The translations under genes were made by a program, and so were the position numbers. From contig SJRY01000146.1 in assembly GCA_011319805.1 (NCBI GenBank), forward strand, positions 124,001-188,000: a stretch of DNA of 64,000 bases. Reading direction: 5' to 3'. Shown here in pieces: positions 51,990-63,858 of this stretch. The DNA comes from Macrocybe gigantea. Lineage: Eukaryota; Basidiomycota; Agaricomycetes; Agaricales; Callistosporiaceae. Position 1 is the stretch's first letter; each line of letters starts with the position of its first letter. A model generated the notes under the pieces. That model was given only the letters and a program-made list of their open reading frames with translations, searched no databases and had not been told where the DNA came from.

Positions 51990-54900
51990 AATTTGTCGCA
52001 TAGATGCTAGGTCAATTGTGGCATTTGAAACATAATTTTTAGGCCTGAAAGCAATGAAGTAGACTGAGTAAGTAACTGATTCTAGACACAGCCAAATGAG
52101 GAGACTTACTCGAGAGAGATTAAGAATCACAGCCTGATCAGATGAAAAGACAAGTCGTGCGACATGAGAAACTATAGAGGCGATTGGAACCTGATCTAAT
52201 GGGCCATCGTCCAGCTTCGAGGAATAAACTCGGGCAGGAAAGTAAGGATAACGAGCGAAAGGGTCTGTCATTGTGGAGGGAAGTATTCTTTGCCGCCTAA
52301 TGGAGAATTGAGGACATTTCCCGTGCAGCATTATCTTCTGAATGCTCCCTGCAATAGGTACAGATGACGAGTGTGAAGGATAATATAACACCAAGCTATT
52401 GCCGAGATGGGTGGTAGAGCGCGAGTAATGAACGCCATTGTAAAGGAAATGCGCCACTTCAGTTGGTTGCTCACAGAATCTACCCGAGGTTTCTGGCAAA
52501 CATCAGGAAAAAGCCTTGTCAAAGAGCTTCTTGAACTGCCAAAGAGCTTCTGGGCAGTCCTCGCGGTGTAACCACCACCTCAGATTCGCACTCCTTGTGA
52601 AGGATTGAAGAATGGTCTGTTCCAATGGACCTACATCCCAGCATTAGTTTGATACTAAGAAATAGACCGTAAATCACTGACCACCAATGAGGTCATTTGT
52701 ATTGATCTTCTCGAGGTGCCCGATCAAACGTTCAAAGGGGAAACACCACCAGGATCTTACAGAGCCATAGAGGAGGGCAAAGTCATATAGATGTAAAGAG
52801 GCGTGGAGATTGGCTCTCTTCTTATGTTTTAACGTATGGGGATGCAAGTGTTCGAGATCCCTTATCCAGCATTTTACAAGATCGCAGTACTTTGTTGCAC
52901 GATCTATGGTCATAGCATCATGACATATGAGAGTTACAGCCTGGAAAAGCGCCATTGTATGGTCAAGAATCTTGATCAAGGGATTGTCCTGCACTAGCGG
53001 ATAAGCTGTGCTGTCGCCCCAAAGAGTAATGAACGTGATCGGAAGATAGATAGTAGAAAGGATGCGCCACTCGTCGGCTTTGATGGATCTGGCGTTCACT
53101 TCACCATAGTTCTTAGGTACGGAGTTGATCCAAGATGGAGTTGTGGTATTTTTTATGATGCTTTGAATGTATGCAATTGTGTCAGGTGTACAGATTCGGA
53201 TTGTGCTAGTGTTGGTCGACAATGGCATAGAGAGCCGCTAAGTAAAATATCAGGTATGGTACGTTTACTGGATCACCTGGCTTACCCATTTAACCAACAT
53301 TTCCCCAAAATCTTGCTTTGTCATCGAGGACACTGACGCACCGTCAGGCAAATTTGCATCATTGAGCAGTTCGAGGGTATAGCATACAAATTTGAGCGGC
53401 ATCTTGTTCTTGCCAATCAATTTCTTCAGGAGATGTTTTTCATCAAGTGTTTCGGGGCCAGCATTAATTGGAAGCATTAGAATCTGATGGATTTCTTTGA
53501 CTTGCTTGATCTCTGCATCGTTCCGAATGTGATAATCTGTGGGTACGTAAGGAGTGTATTCAACCCAAGGATGCGAAAATGCTGGTGATGGAGGGCATGG
53601 AGCTCTGGCTTGCGCCGCATCAATTCCCAGGATGTATCAGCAGTGATAATGCACCAGTCCCTCAAGAAGACAATGCATGGGGTCAACGACAAGCATTTGT
53701 GATGGATTCCAGTAGGATAGCCTCCAAAATTCTGACCAACGCACTCCACATGAATCGAAAATAGTTTTTCTTTCCTGAAGGATAGTAGCATCGCGCCATT
53801 CTTCCGCCTTTTGCTGCAGTTCTGCCATATCATGGAGGGCCCAGTTTTCGATGTTGATATTGTAAAGATTAGCATGGCCATGTAACTTGCATCGTGTACA
53901 AAGGAAATGAGATCCATGACCCGCTGAACCAGAAATTTTGCGAGCGGCAGGAAGATCATTGAGGGAGAGGATGATGGCAACGTTTACATCTTGTCCATCA
54001 TTCGGGGATGATGCAGTGCGAGACACATGAAAGCCAGGTTTCCATCCAACTTGAAACTCATTAATAATAGGTCGGATAAAATGAGTGAGCTCCTCTGCTT
54101 GAGGTTCCTGAGGCCCAGGGATAATGGCTGCGAGGTAGAGGTTCTCCGGCTCATATCAGAGGGTTTCTGGAAGATTGAGGCACGCCAACGATGCAATACC
54201 AATGGAATTGTGGTTTTCACGCTCCCGCACACCGTTTGGATTGAAAAAGTCGACATGCATCACAAATGCAAGTCTCATCTTCCCACCCCGGTCGATGAAG
54301 AGTTGTCCAGGAACTGGCCCTTCAAACGACCACATGAATTCCACATGAAAAATGCTCTCTGTGTGATCTGTATCTTTTCCTAATGCAGCAAAGGCTTCAT
54401 CACACGCCAAATTGCAGTGCCGCTCCAGCTCGCTATCAGCAAGCAACCTCGCCAGATAATCTCTGAAAGATGAGACCGCATACGGCTTGACAGGAGAAAG
54501 ATGGCCACTCCTCGCCTCTAAAAGAGAAGCACCACAAATATAGGGGCCTTCAGGCCCCACTAAGCGATTGGGGCAATGCTGATGGTAGGAAGCGATGGCG
54601 GAGACAGGATCATAAGTGGGTTTGGAAGTGTACTTGCAGGAAGGGCAAGTCGCATACACCACAATTTCGCTGTTGATATCAAATTTGCTGAGTGCTGTGT
54701 ACAAACTCGTCAGAAGTTGCTTCAACACAGATTGCTGAAAGCCGTGATATTCAAGGCTGGTTGACGTAGAATGGGTAGTGGCAAAAGCTAGCTTCACCAA
54801 CAGAATGGCACTGTTGATGATGAATTCAGCGGTTTCTGTACTGACACCCATGATGACGTGGCATATCATGCCAAGGACTACGACAATTTGAGCAATGACG

Positions 54901-55879
54901 TCCAGCACAGCGACAGGATTCCTGATGACAATATCTGTATACAGAGACACATCAAGCAACAGAGAGAGAGCAAGATTCGGAAATTCGCACCTGAATTGAT
55001 GGGGACTGGTGTTTGGTCGGAGTGTCCCCGGGGCACCAAACCTCCTAGTTCACTAACCCGGGAATCGAGAGTTCTAAGCAGCTTCATAACTTCCCCTTTG
55101 TGTGCAATTACATCCTCATCGGTCGACTTGACAGCAGCTAGAGATTTTCCCATGCATTCAACTGTTTTGCTCACGGTTTTCAACAGAGGGTGAAACACGT
55201 ATGCTTCTGGCAGGCCATCTTCAAAAGACAGGGTCTTTGCAATTGCTCGCACATCACCCTCAACTACTGAAATGATATCTTGGGCCTTTCTGACTTGAGC
55301 TGCAGGAGGTTTGGGCCTGAAAGGAGCCTCAGATGAAGGTGAAGGCCTTGCATTATGCTCCTCATTAATGATAGCTTGTACGCTAGAATGGGCATCAGCC
55401 AAGGAAACGGTTCACGCAACTGATGGCGGATTGGCTGGAGAAGGTATGTTGACCGACGAGTCCTCCTGCTCTGGCAACATAGCATGGCGATCCGTAAGCG
55501 TAACCACCATGAGGGAATTAGCTAAGATGGCGTCGATGTAGGATTCATGGATTTGGTCATTGCTGATCTTGGATTTTCCATCCACAATCTGCAGTGCGGC
55601 AAGGCGGGAGAAAAGGCTTGGGCTGTTCGGAGGATCGCAAGGTTCACGTGTACCATCTTGGATATTACGGATCTGGTTTTCCGCACACTTATGAGATACG
55701 TCAAAGCCAGGTGGAGCGTCACTTGTCTGGCACTGTTTTTGATTCGATGAGCAAGATCTAAGAGATGACGGGAACTGAGCATACTTGGTGTTCCAATCCT
55801 CTGAGCTCCAGAGCGTGTTTAACTCTGTCCACCTTAGGGACAGAATGCCCTCCTGGATGCAACGTGCATTTGCAGACAA
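51990..55879 (-). pseudogene. Plavaka-type transposase, multi-exon, partly decayed
   Basis: Plavaka transposases are basidiomycete cut-and-paste enzymes related to the KDZ/CACTA-like group. Order on the minus strand: N-terminal region (55412-55879) with a TGA at its end; CPSCKYTSKPTYDP...YHQHCPN...CGASLL zinc-like segment (near 54520-54660); GQLFIDRGGKMRLAFVMHVD followed by FFNPNGVRERENHNSIG (54200-54300); LNDLPAARKISGSAGHGSHF then CTRCKLHGH (53850-53980); VRWSEFWRLSYWNPSQM and VDPMHCLLEGLVHYHC (53637-53720); PSWINSVPKNYGEVNAR and YGSVRSWWCFPFERLIGHLE (52690-53130); and a C-terminal block with DPFARYPYFPARVYSS (52220-52280). Several frame changes look like introns; at least one in-frame TGA suggests inactivity. 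Confidence 0.85.
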
Positions 55880-55894
55880 AGAACTGGTGCCCCA

Positions 55895-56260
55895 TGAGCG
55901 GACGATGTAGAAGCCATCAGATAAGAGGAGAATATGTAGTGAGGAGACACAGGACAGCGTAAGGCGCTGGCCAGCATCACTGTCAGGCTAAGCATTGTCA
56001 TTGGGACAGCATCAAGCTAGCTTTAAGGGCAGTGAATACAAGAGCAAGGCAAACAAGAAACAAAATGTACAATGCTGGCTGTCGTCATTGCGACGAGACG
56101 AAAATTGCCTTTCAGCGCCAACAAGGACTACCAAAAAATGATAGAGGGACTTGGAGACAGCATCTGCTATACAACGCATGCATCGTACAGGTGATATGTT
56201 GGTTGACGGTCACGCGCAGCATCCAGAGTTTGATGCTATTTATTAGTATTTGACCATGAA
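55895..56260. repeat. Direct repeat R2 flanking the Plavaka region
   Basis: Second copy of R1 in the same orientation, located just upstream of the Plavaka N-terminus. The first ~75 bp are about 90% alike; the rest is diverged. It could be a promoter-bearing subterminal repeat or a duplicated flank. Confidence 0.65.
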
Positions 56261-56732
56261 GCCCAGTGAAAAGCGCATCCATTTGTGAAGATTTGTATCT
56301 ATATGCGCATATTTGCAGTGTTCGATCATTGAAGTGGTTAAGGCGCTCATGCCAGCCTTCCTCTAACAACAATGACTGTACGATGCCTTACGTCGTGCAG
56401 TTGCACTCGCATCTTTAGTCCCGCTCATCGGCATGCACGTCTATTGGCCATCGTCCGGAACTGTATACAAATCAACTCTGTGCAATCACCCTCCATTGCC
56501 CCAAATTCTCAGTTCCATACATCATACCCAACCACCACTTCACCTTGGCCATGAGCTTGCGCGCTGCGTCAGATATTTGGGTTATATAGAAATTATGGAA
56601 ATGTGGGGTATTATGCTTGTGCTTGTCACAGCTACACGGATGAGGGGAGTAACTTTGGGAGAAGCCAAAGCCATTGGAGTGTCTTCTGAGCCATGGGTAT
56701 GAGGACCTGGTGTGTTTCAGCATCTTTTGCTT
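56261..56732. other. Spacer, no recognisable gene
   Basis: Short ORFs on both strands have no domain. It may contain the 3' UTR of the WD40-like gene fragment on the minus strand. Confidence 0.45.
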
Positions 56733-57177
56733 TCACAGAGGAAGACATCTTACCATCACATTCTGCCAGATAAAGGCAAGCGACGCTATGAACATAATAA
56801 TTTGAATGACGCTTGCTTTGGTGCATATGCTTTGATATTCCCCAGTCGCTACATTGGGTGGTTGCTGATGCGCTGTCTTCTTCCAGATATACACTTCGCT
56901 TTTTTCATAACCCTCACAGGATCTGGCCGCAATAATCATAGGAATTCCGTCGATATCCATTGCCTGGATTGTTAATTCAGACAACAAAGTCCATTCGGTC
57001 GGGTCTACGCACCATAATCGTTTGTATCCAACCTTTTGAATCCATCTTTAACTCCTCGGCGACCTCTCCGCTTCTCCTGTCAAAGACATAAATGACTCCG
57101 TGGTCACTTCCAATGACTATGCAACTGCAGTCTTCAGCGAACAAAATTTGACGGGCTCTCATAGTCTTCATCACCGG
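56733..57177 (-). pseudogene. WD40-like protein, C-terminal end with membrane anchor, truncated by Gyp2-C
   Basis: The minus-strand exon ILFAEDCSCIVIGSDHGVIYV followed by FDRRSGEVAEEL has WD40 beta-blade character. An intron (GTGCGT...ATCCAG, about 56942-57003) leads to AMDIDGIPMIIAARSCEGYE and VYIWKK, then a hydrophobic segment VIQIIMFIASLAFIWQNVM typical of a C-terminal transmembrane helix. I know this arrangement from repeat-rich basidiomycete WD40 paralogues. All N-terminal blades are missing because the Gyp2-C LTR starts at 57178. The sequence beyond the right LTR of copy C does not continue it, so the gene's other half is not in the window. Confidence 0.6.
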
Positions 57178-57497
57178 TGTTAGGCTAGACGAATCTCAGG
57201 AGGACTCGGGCAGACTAAGTGCGAGAGTGGTCTTGAGATGATGGCAAAAGGAATATTAAGCCTAGCGCTACTGGTACATCTGGGAGTCCTTATATACGTT
57301 ACAGTACTCGAGCACGGACCATGGGCTGCGCAATGCTGTGGACTGCGGATGAGTAAGACTGGAAGGAGATGACTCAGGATGACTAGGGAAGTGGGATGAC
57401 TTGATGGCTGCGCGCTGCACAGCATGATGGGGAAGATAAGGGATGTGGGAAAGATAAGATAAGAAAATGAATGGTCCTTTGGGCGACATCTGTAACA
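57178..57497 (-). repeat. Gyp2-C left (3') LTR
   Basis: 320 bp. No polypurine tract adjoins it, in contrast to copies A and B. Confidence 0.95.
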
Positions 57498-57610
57498 TGT
57501 GGCTGACTGAGCACCTTATGTCCTTGCAAGCGATGAGTCAGGGCTGTCTTGGCGATGATGCGTCCTTATCATGTGACTTCTTGTTGATTTCCTTGTGTCA
57601 TGTCCAGTCT
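57498..57610. other. Filler sequence replacing the Gyp2-C 3' end
   Basis: TGTGGCTGACTGAGCACC... to CTCATGATCAG has no match to copies A or B. Gyp2 homology resumes at about 57611 within the integrase C-terminal region (element strand NAALQYA). Confidence 0.7.
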
Positions 57611-60600
57611 CATGATCAGTTTTGTCTTTGGCTTGTGTTTATGCATATTGCAGCGCGGCATTTGCTTCCTTTCGTATTTGGCTCATTCTTTTGACGAAGT
57701 CTTTTGCTGCGGGGTTATTCCCTTCTGTCATCTGCGGCTCTCCCTTCCAGGGGTGCATTCCATAGTTGAGGTAGAATGGTGTCTCCTTCGTTCCCTGGTG
57801 TGCTTTGTCATTGTATTGGTACTCTGCAATTGCTATCCATTCTGCCCAATCGTCCTGTAGGTTGTTTGTGAAGCTTCTGAGGAAGGCTTCCGTTTCTTGG
57901 TGGGATCGCTCCGCCTGTCCATCTGTCTGTGGGTGATAGGCCGTTGATAGGTTTTGCTTTGTTCCGAGTAATTTTAGAAGTGCTGTCATGAATCGTGCTG
58001 TGAACTGGGGTCCTCGATCACTGATGATCTTTCGTGGGATTCCGTGAAGCCGCCACATGTTGTCTCGGTATAATCGTGTGAGGCCTTCTGCTGTGAGTTC
58101 GGTCTTTGTGGGAACTAGATGGATCATCTTGGTCAGGCGGTCTGTGACTGCGGCGATGGCATTAAAGCCATTCGAGCTGGGTAGCGGTCCTATGAGATCT
58201 ACTCCGATATCTTCCCATGGTTGTTGTGGGACTTCGTGTGGGTGCAGGGGTGCGTGTTTCTTTTGTCGGATGATTTTGTTTCGCTGACATGTTTCGCATC
58301 CATTGACGTACTTCTTGATGTCTGTCAGCATTGATGGCCACCAATAGGTGCGGCTTATGAGCTCGTGCATGCGGTATTGTCCTGGGTGTCCTCCGATGGG
58401 TGTGTCGTGGTGTTCAAACATGATGTTTTCCTTCAGTTTGTTGTCTGGAGGAACATAGATTTTCCCTCCTACATATACGATGTGGTCGTCTTCTGTGAAC
58501 CAGTGTGGTTTTTCCTTCAGTCCTGTTGTTACGATCGTTTCCCTTCGTGTGCATTGTCAAATTTGTTCTATCCTTGAGGTTTCGATCATCATGATTCCTC
58601 TTGTTTGTATTGTTTCGTTATTTTCTGCTTCTTCTTTCCGTGGGTGTTCATCCTCAAACATCATAAATTCGAAGTCTCGTTCATTATTCTCTTTCAGATG
58701 TCGAATGAATGCTGCTTCTTTGATCATTTGTATGTCGTCCTGCTCTGCTAGGTTTTCTCCATATCCTGCCATCCGTGACAGGACATCCGCTTTTCCATTC
58801 GCCTTTCCTGGTATGTGTCGTAGTTCGTAGTCATATTCCTGTAATTTCAGGTACCAGCCAATCTGTCTCGAATTGAGTCGCTGTGGCTTCTGGAAGTATG
58901 ATAGGTTTTTGTGATCCGTCAATATTTCGAACTTCTCTTGAGCTTCGAGGAGGTATTGTCTTCATGTCTTTAGTGCGACCATTATCACAAGAAGTTCCTT
59001 GTCGTAGATTTCATAGTTTTGTTCCGCTGGGGTCATGCATCTCGAAATGAATGCGATCAGATGCCATAGTCCTTTCTGCTGTTGTGATAGTACCGCTCCA
59101 ATGGCATATCCTGAGGCGTCCGTTTCAACTCAGAATTTTCCTTCTGTTTGTGGTAGTGCTAGAATGGGTGCTGAGGTTATATGTCGGATCAGCTCTTTGA
59201 AAGCGTCCTGTTGCTTGTCTGTCCACTGGAATGCTTTGTTTCCAGTCAACTCCATCAGGGGTTTAGCGACCTTTGCATATCCCTTGATGAATCGTCGGTA
59301 AAAGTTCGTGAATCCCAAGAACTTTTGTAGTTCTTTCTTCGTCTTTGGGGTTGGCCAGGATTGTATGGCTGTGATCTTTTCTGGTTCCATTTCTACCTTC
59401 CCTTCTCCTACGATGTATCCTAGTACTGGGACTTTTGATGATTCCCAGACGCATTTCGGTCCTTTGATGAATAGGTCGTTCTTGTTCAGTATTTCCATGA
59501 CTTCTATGGTGTTCTTTTGGAGTTCCTCTCATGTTCGTCTGATGATTATGATGTCATCCATATAGATTATGCACACTCTCCTTCGTATTTGGTCTTGGAA
59601 GAGGCTCGCCATCATTCGGCTAAAAGTGCCTGGTGCATTGCACTGCCCAAAGTACATGACTGTTGGTTCGAAGAGTCCTCTTGCTGTTAGGAAGGCTGCC
59701 TTCCATTCGTCCCCTTTCCAGATGCACACGTTATTGTATCCCCAGATAATATCGATCTTGCTAAAGTACTTTGCTCCTTGTAATACGTCAAGGAGCTCGC
59801 TGATGCGTGGTAGTGGGAACTTGTCCTTGACTGTATATTTGTTTATCTCTCGGTAGTCTTGGATGAGTCGTTTGCTTCCATCCTTCTTGTTGCGAAAGAA
59901 GCAGGGTGCTGCGTAAGGCGATTTCGATGGGCGTATTTTTTCTGTTCATAATCCTTCTTCAACGAAGGCATCTAGCTCCTCTAGTTCTTTCTGTGTCATC
60001 AGATAAACCTTGCTCGGTATCGTTTTGGGTGCATCCTTTGTTAAGTTTATTTCATGGTCCCAATCTTTGTGGTCTGGTAAGCGATCAAAGTTCTTCTCCT
60101 TGAAGAGGTGTTTGAATCTGATCAGATATGGGGGTATCTGGGTTCCTGTCTTGTCGCTGGCTGTGGTTTTCGCTGGTTCAGCCATCTTCTGTATCTTAAT
60201 CGTCTGGTGGTTTATTTTGCATGTTTTAGGGTATCTGTCGAAGACAACTTCTCCTGTCCTCCATTTGATTGTTGGGTTGTGGTAGACAAGCCAGTCATGT
60301 CCTAGTAGCATGTCGGTTTTTCCGATGTCGAGTACGATGGCTTCCATGTGCTCCTTGTGTCCTTTAATGTCAATGTGGACCTCCGCTACCCGGTCTGCTG
60401 TTTTCTGGCGGTTGGGTGATCCGTCTGCATTTATGATGGGAATCTTCTTGATTCGTCGTGTTTTCAGTCCTGTTTTCGCTACTATCGCGGTGTTGATGCA
60501 GGTCCTATCTGCTCCGCTATCGACTTCTGGTGTTATCGTTGCGATTCCTTTTCGTGTTCGTATCCTCGCTGGTACTGCGAGTTCTTTCCTCTTTGGCGGT

Positions 60601-60752
60601 TTATCCCCTTGGATGGTTTTCCTTGGTGCTTCAGATCGCTTGGCGGGAATGGTGTATTTCAGAGTATGGGATGATCTACATCCGGTATCGAAGCGAGTCT
60701 GTTTCAGTCGTATGGGTCGCGATTTAGCACCTCCTAGTCGGACCCTTCAGCA
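57611..60752 (-). pseudogene. Gyp2-C pol, 3'-truncated
   Basis: The protease site is DSGADRTCI (60513-60521), the only copy with the family-typical DSG. RT has CIIYMDD near 59570 followed by the shared TGA. RNase H has a stop where A and B read RVETDAS (TGA near 59131). Integrase retains CETCQRNK, VDLIGPL, IISDRGPQF and TDGQAERSHQE, so all DDE residues are present, but the frame ends in filler before the C-terminal and chromodomain parts. Linker text between gag and protease matches copy B. Confidence 0.9.
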
Positions 60753-60758
60753 AAACCC
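60714..60758 (-). promoter_or_regulatory. Gyp2-C programmed -1 frameshift signal
   Basis: Heptamer GGGTTTT at 60752-60758, 6-nt spacer, and GGGTC (60741-60745) able to pair with GACCC (60714-60718), as in copy B. Confidence 0.8.
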
Positions 60759-62541
60759 TCTTTATCAGAGCTTTCTTCATCCTTGTCTTCTTCGTCCTCT
60801 CCTTCTTCTTCTTTCACTTCTCTGACCCGGGATTTCCCTTTCTTCTTCTTCTTGCAGTTCCGTGCATAGTGTCCCTTTAAGCCACAATTGAAACATGTGA
60901 CATTTGCTGCTCCTTTTCGTGGTTCCGGGCAGTTTCGCAAGATGTGTCCTGGTTTATTGCAATTGAAGCAGTTATTGCTTCGTACTTTGTCGACTTCCAT
61001 GGCCTGTCCTGCTCCTCGGCTTGGATTTCCGGCCTTGTGCTGATTGCTTGTGAATTCTCCTCTCATCACATTTCTGTGTTCATCAATGTTTCGTCCAATC
61101 GCTCGAACTGTCTTGATATATTCATCTCCATCTGTTGGAAGTGTGGAGATCGAGTGTACGGCTTCTGCTGTCCTTCGGTTTAAGCTCTTCTCGAGTAGGA
61201 AACGAGGGGCTGTTCCTGTCATTCCTGCTTTCCCTGCGAGGTCTACGAATTCATCCAGAAATTCATCGATGGTCGGTTCCCCTGTCTGATATTGAATAGT
61301 TTGCTTCCTGCTTGTGATGGCAACATGACGTTGCTGAATCGTGTCTCTATCTCGGTTATGAAGTCAGCCCATGTGCTTTGGTTGGTAGTGGTGTCGATCT
61401 TCTTTGACGCCCAGTGGGCTCCGGGTCCGTCGGTCATTCTAGACAGGACCGCTCCAATCTTCTGTGTGTCTGTGAGGTCTCCATGTGCGGTTATGTAGAG
61501 TTTCATCTTCCTCCACCAAATATCGAAGGATGTTCGATCTCCTGTAAAGGATTTCGGGTCGGCAATGATTCCCTTGTATTCTGTTGTCATCCTTTGGGGG
61601 TTTCTTCGTCGTTCTCTTGGTCTTGGTCTTCCTATTCCTGGATCTATTGTTCTTGGGTCTGCTGTGCTTGTACTTGGGCTTGCTGTTCTTGGAGCTGTTT
61701 CTGTCTTTGCTCCTCTCTCTGTTCTTTCCAGTAGTCTAGGTCGACTCCTGCGATTCTACAAGCTTGTTCAAAATCGGCCCACTCTGCGGCGGTCGGTCCG
61801 TTTGTCTTTGGTAATCCTTTTCGCTCCCTCCACCGATAGTATTCATCCCAGTCGCTGTTGCTTACTTTCGCCACGGTGGTGCGATTCTCTCCTTATGCAG
61901 TGCTTTGGCGGATTGGTCCTCTGAAGGGGTTCGGCAGTTTCGTTCCTGTGTGTCCTTGACTCTGGTGCCGTTCTCGTTGGTTCTGTCGTACGCTCTGTGC
62001 GTCGTGCCCTCTCTGTATCAGTATGTCTTCCTCCTGTGTTCGGCGATTATAGTTTTCGATCTGTTGTCGCCTAAAGTCTCGGGCTTGTGTTCATTCTTCT
62101 CTCGTTTTCTTGCGGATGGGTTCGTCCTCTTCTTCGGCAAGAAGATTCTGGTCTGACCACAGCTCTTCTGGGCTTATCCCGTATTCTCCTTCTAGGAAGA
62201 GTTCTGCAATGAGTTGTGCTGCTCCTTCGCTGAGGATCTCAGCGGGCTCGTCTGTGGTGGTGAAGGCAAACTCTCTCAGAAATGCCTGTTCTTCGTCGTC
62301 ACTACTTGGTGTAGGTGTGCGCTCTCTCTTTCGTTTGTTTGGATTGCTAGTGTCTCTGCGGGTGGCGTGGACTGTCTCTGCGAATGGCGTGGACTGCAAT
62401 GTCTGGTCTACTTCTCTGAGCCAAGTGCTCTCGTCGCTCGTGCTAGTGCTCGCTGGGTCGGCGACCGCTTGTCGTCGAATGTTGATCAAGTCTTTGATAA
62501 AGCGTGACGTGGTGTGTGTGTGAGTCTGAGCGAGTCTCGAC
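60734..62541 (-). pseudogene. Gyp2-C gag with ATG-less extension
   Basis: Same layout as copy B. The extension (LINIRRQAVADPAST... to CRSTA) has the shared TAA and two TAG codons in the Gln-rich tail (EQ stop IQE stop EDQ). The core starts MTTEYKGIIADP at 61590 and reads NRPSMNFW where A and B have a TGA, so CGA is preserved here, but a 1-nt shift follows. Zinc knuckles are [14 protein letters not shown] and [14 protein letters not shown] (60855-60990). Stop TAG at 60734. Confidence 0.83.
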
Positions 62542-62542
62542 G

Positions 62543-62553
62543 AGGCTTAATAT
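62543..62553 (-). promoter_or_regulatory. Gyp2-C self-priming primer-binding site
   Basis: ATATTAAGCCT on the element strand, 2 nt from the LTR, complementary to 62631-62641. Confidence 0.8.
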
Positions 62554-62555
62554 CT

Positions 62556-62874
62556 TGTTAGGCTAGACGAATCTCAGAAGGACTCGGGCAGACTAAGTGC
62601 GAGAGTGGTCTTGAGATGATGGCAAAAGGAATATTAAGCCTAGTGCTACTGGTACATCTGGGAGTCCTTATATACATTACAGTACTCGAGCACGGACCAT
62701 GGGCTGCGCAATGCTGTGGACTGCGGATGAGTAAGACTGGAAGGAGATGACTCAGGATGACTAGGGAAGTGGAATGACTCGAAGGCTGCACGCTGCGCAG
62801 CATGACGGGGGAGATAAGGATGTGGGAAAGATAAGATAAGAAATTGAATGGTCCTTTGGGCGACGTCTGTAACA
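62556..62874 (-). repeat. Gyp2-C right (5') LTR
   Basis: 319 bp, one base shorter than other copies (a missing G near 62819). It shares GTGGAATGACTCGAAGG with the copy B right LTR. Confidence 0.95.
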
Positions 62875-63232
62875 GTCAACTTGGGTACGACATGAAGCAG
62901 ATAGGACAACTACCTTTTCAAAGAAACTCTGCGTGTAAATGAGCTCAGCATGTCATTCAACAGGGGTCATGCTCTTGATAAAGCCCACACTGGACGTGGC
63001 AATAGTGGAAACGACATAACCAGTGAGTCGAGAGCCAAGGAACTGGGCTTTCTTGCAGTGGCAGAGAGAGGTCCTATGAGAAAGTGAGAGCTGGACGCCA
63101 TTGAGACAGAAGTAGCCAAGCAGACCTCGTCTTCATCTGACATAAGCCCCTTGACACGTTGGATCAGACCGTAACCCATGGCGAAGTAGAGACGCTCCCT
63201 AAATAAGTATTGTAGCGCTCGATGTCCTTGGC
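62875..63232 (-). other. Unrecognised open stretch
   Basis: A minus-strand ORF (62967-63179) starts MGYGLIQRVKGLMSDEDEVC. An alternative frame also reads coding-like text (YVVSTIATSSVGFIKSMTPV). No family can be assigned; it may be the 3' continuation of the upstream minus-strand gene or a separate remnant. Confidence 0.3.
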
Positions 63233-63858
63233 TCAGTGTTGCTCGCTACAGATCCAGCAAGAATGCTTGCACCCATATGGGCAAGGATCCATGCATTTCC
63301 CCTCATTCCAGTTCTTGCACGACATTTCTCCTCGCGGTCTCTTCATTCCCATTTTTCTCTGTCCAATCTGTCCTTGATCGCTGCTATCGGCGATTTGTCC
63401 GAACATGGGAATCTGATGATATGAGCTGTCATCGAGCCGAAAAGCAGACTTTGCATAATTTTCCCTGATTTCCTCGTTGAACTTGATGGCGACATGCGGC
63501 TTCCCCGCGCAATGCCAGAAAAGCTGCTGCACCACCGTCGGTAAACTCCAAGTTCCTCATCGCAATGGGTATAGAGCTTAACCACCCCGGCCATCCAGGC
63601 ATCAAACACGTGGAGCCATTCCGCCTCGGTCTGGATTGCTTGCTTAGAGGTGAGCTGCCCCTCGTGAATGAGCTTGAAACCCGGCACAAAAGGAGTCGCC
63701 TTGTCCTTGAGGTCATAGCCTCTGTCGAGTTTAGCGAAGAGTTTTGAGAAGTCGACGTACTTGTCCTGAACAATGAGCTTACAGATGCTTTCCAGAAGAG
63801 GCTCGAGAATGATGGAGTTTTGCATCTTTGAAATGATCACTTCGCGGACATACTCCAA
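63233..63858 (-). pseudogene. Repeat-associated protein with C-terminal Cys/His zinc cluster, frameshifted
   Basis: The first part (63540-63858) has YVDFSKLFAKLDRGYDLKD, GFKLIHEGQLTSKQAIQTEA and EWLHVFDAWMAGVVKLYTHC. After a 1-nt shift near 63535 the second part reads VVQQLFWHCAGKPHVAIKFN and EEIRENYAKSAFRLDD. It ends in CKNWNEGKCMDPCPYGCKHS with CWICSEQH, a Cys/His cluster able to bind zinc. I recognise the pattern (EW..VFDAW, then C.NWN.G.C...C...H.C..C...H) from many repeat-linked Agaricomycete ORFs, perhaps the gag-like protein of a tyrosine-recombinase element. No recombinase or RT is in the window. Confidence 0.6.

Larger units (their letters stand above)
57178..62874 (-). mobile_element. 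Ty3/gypsy chromovirus Gyp2 copy C, 3'-deleted and recombinant
   Basis: Both LTRs are present, but the flanking pentamers differ (ACCGG left, GTCAA right). The end of integrase, chromodomain, ORF3 and polypurine tract are replaced by about 110 bp of unrelated sequence (57498-57610). It keeps an intact protease DSG, primer site and frameshift signal. Confidence 0.95.
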
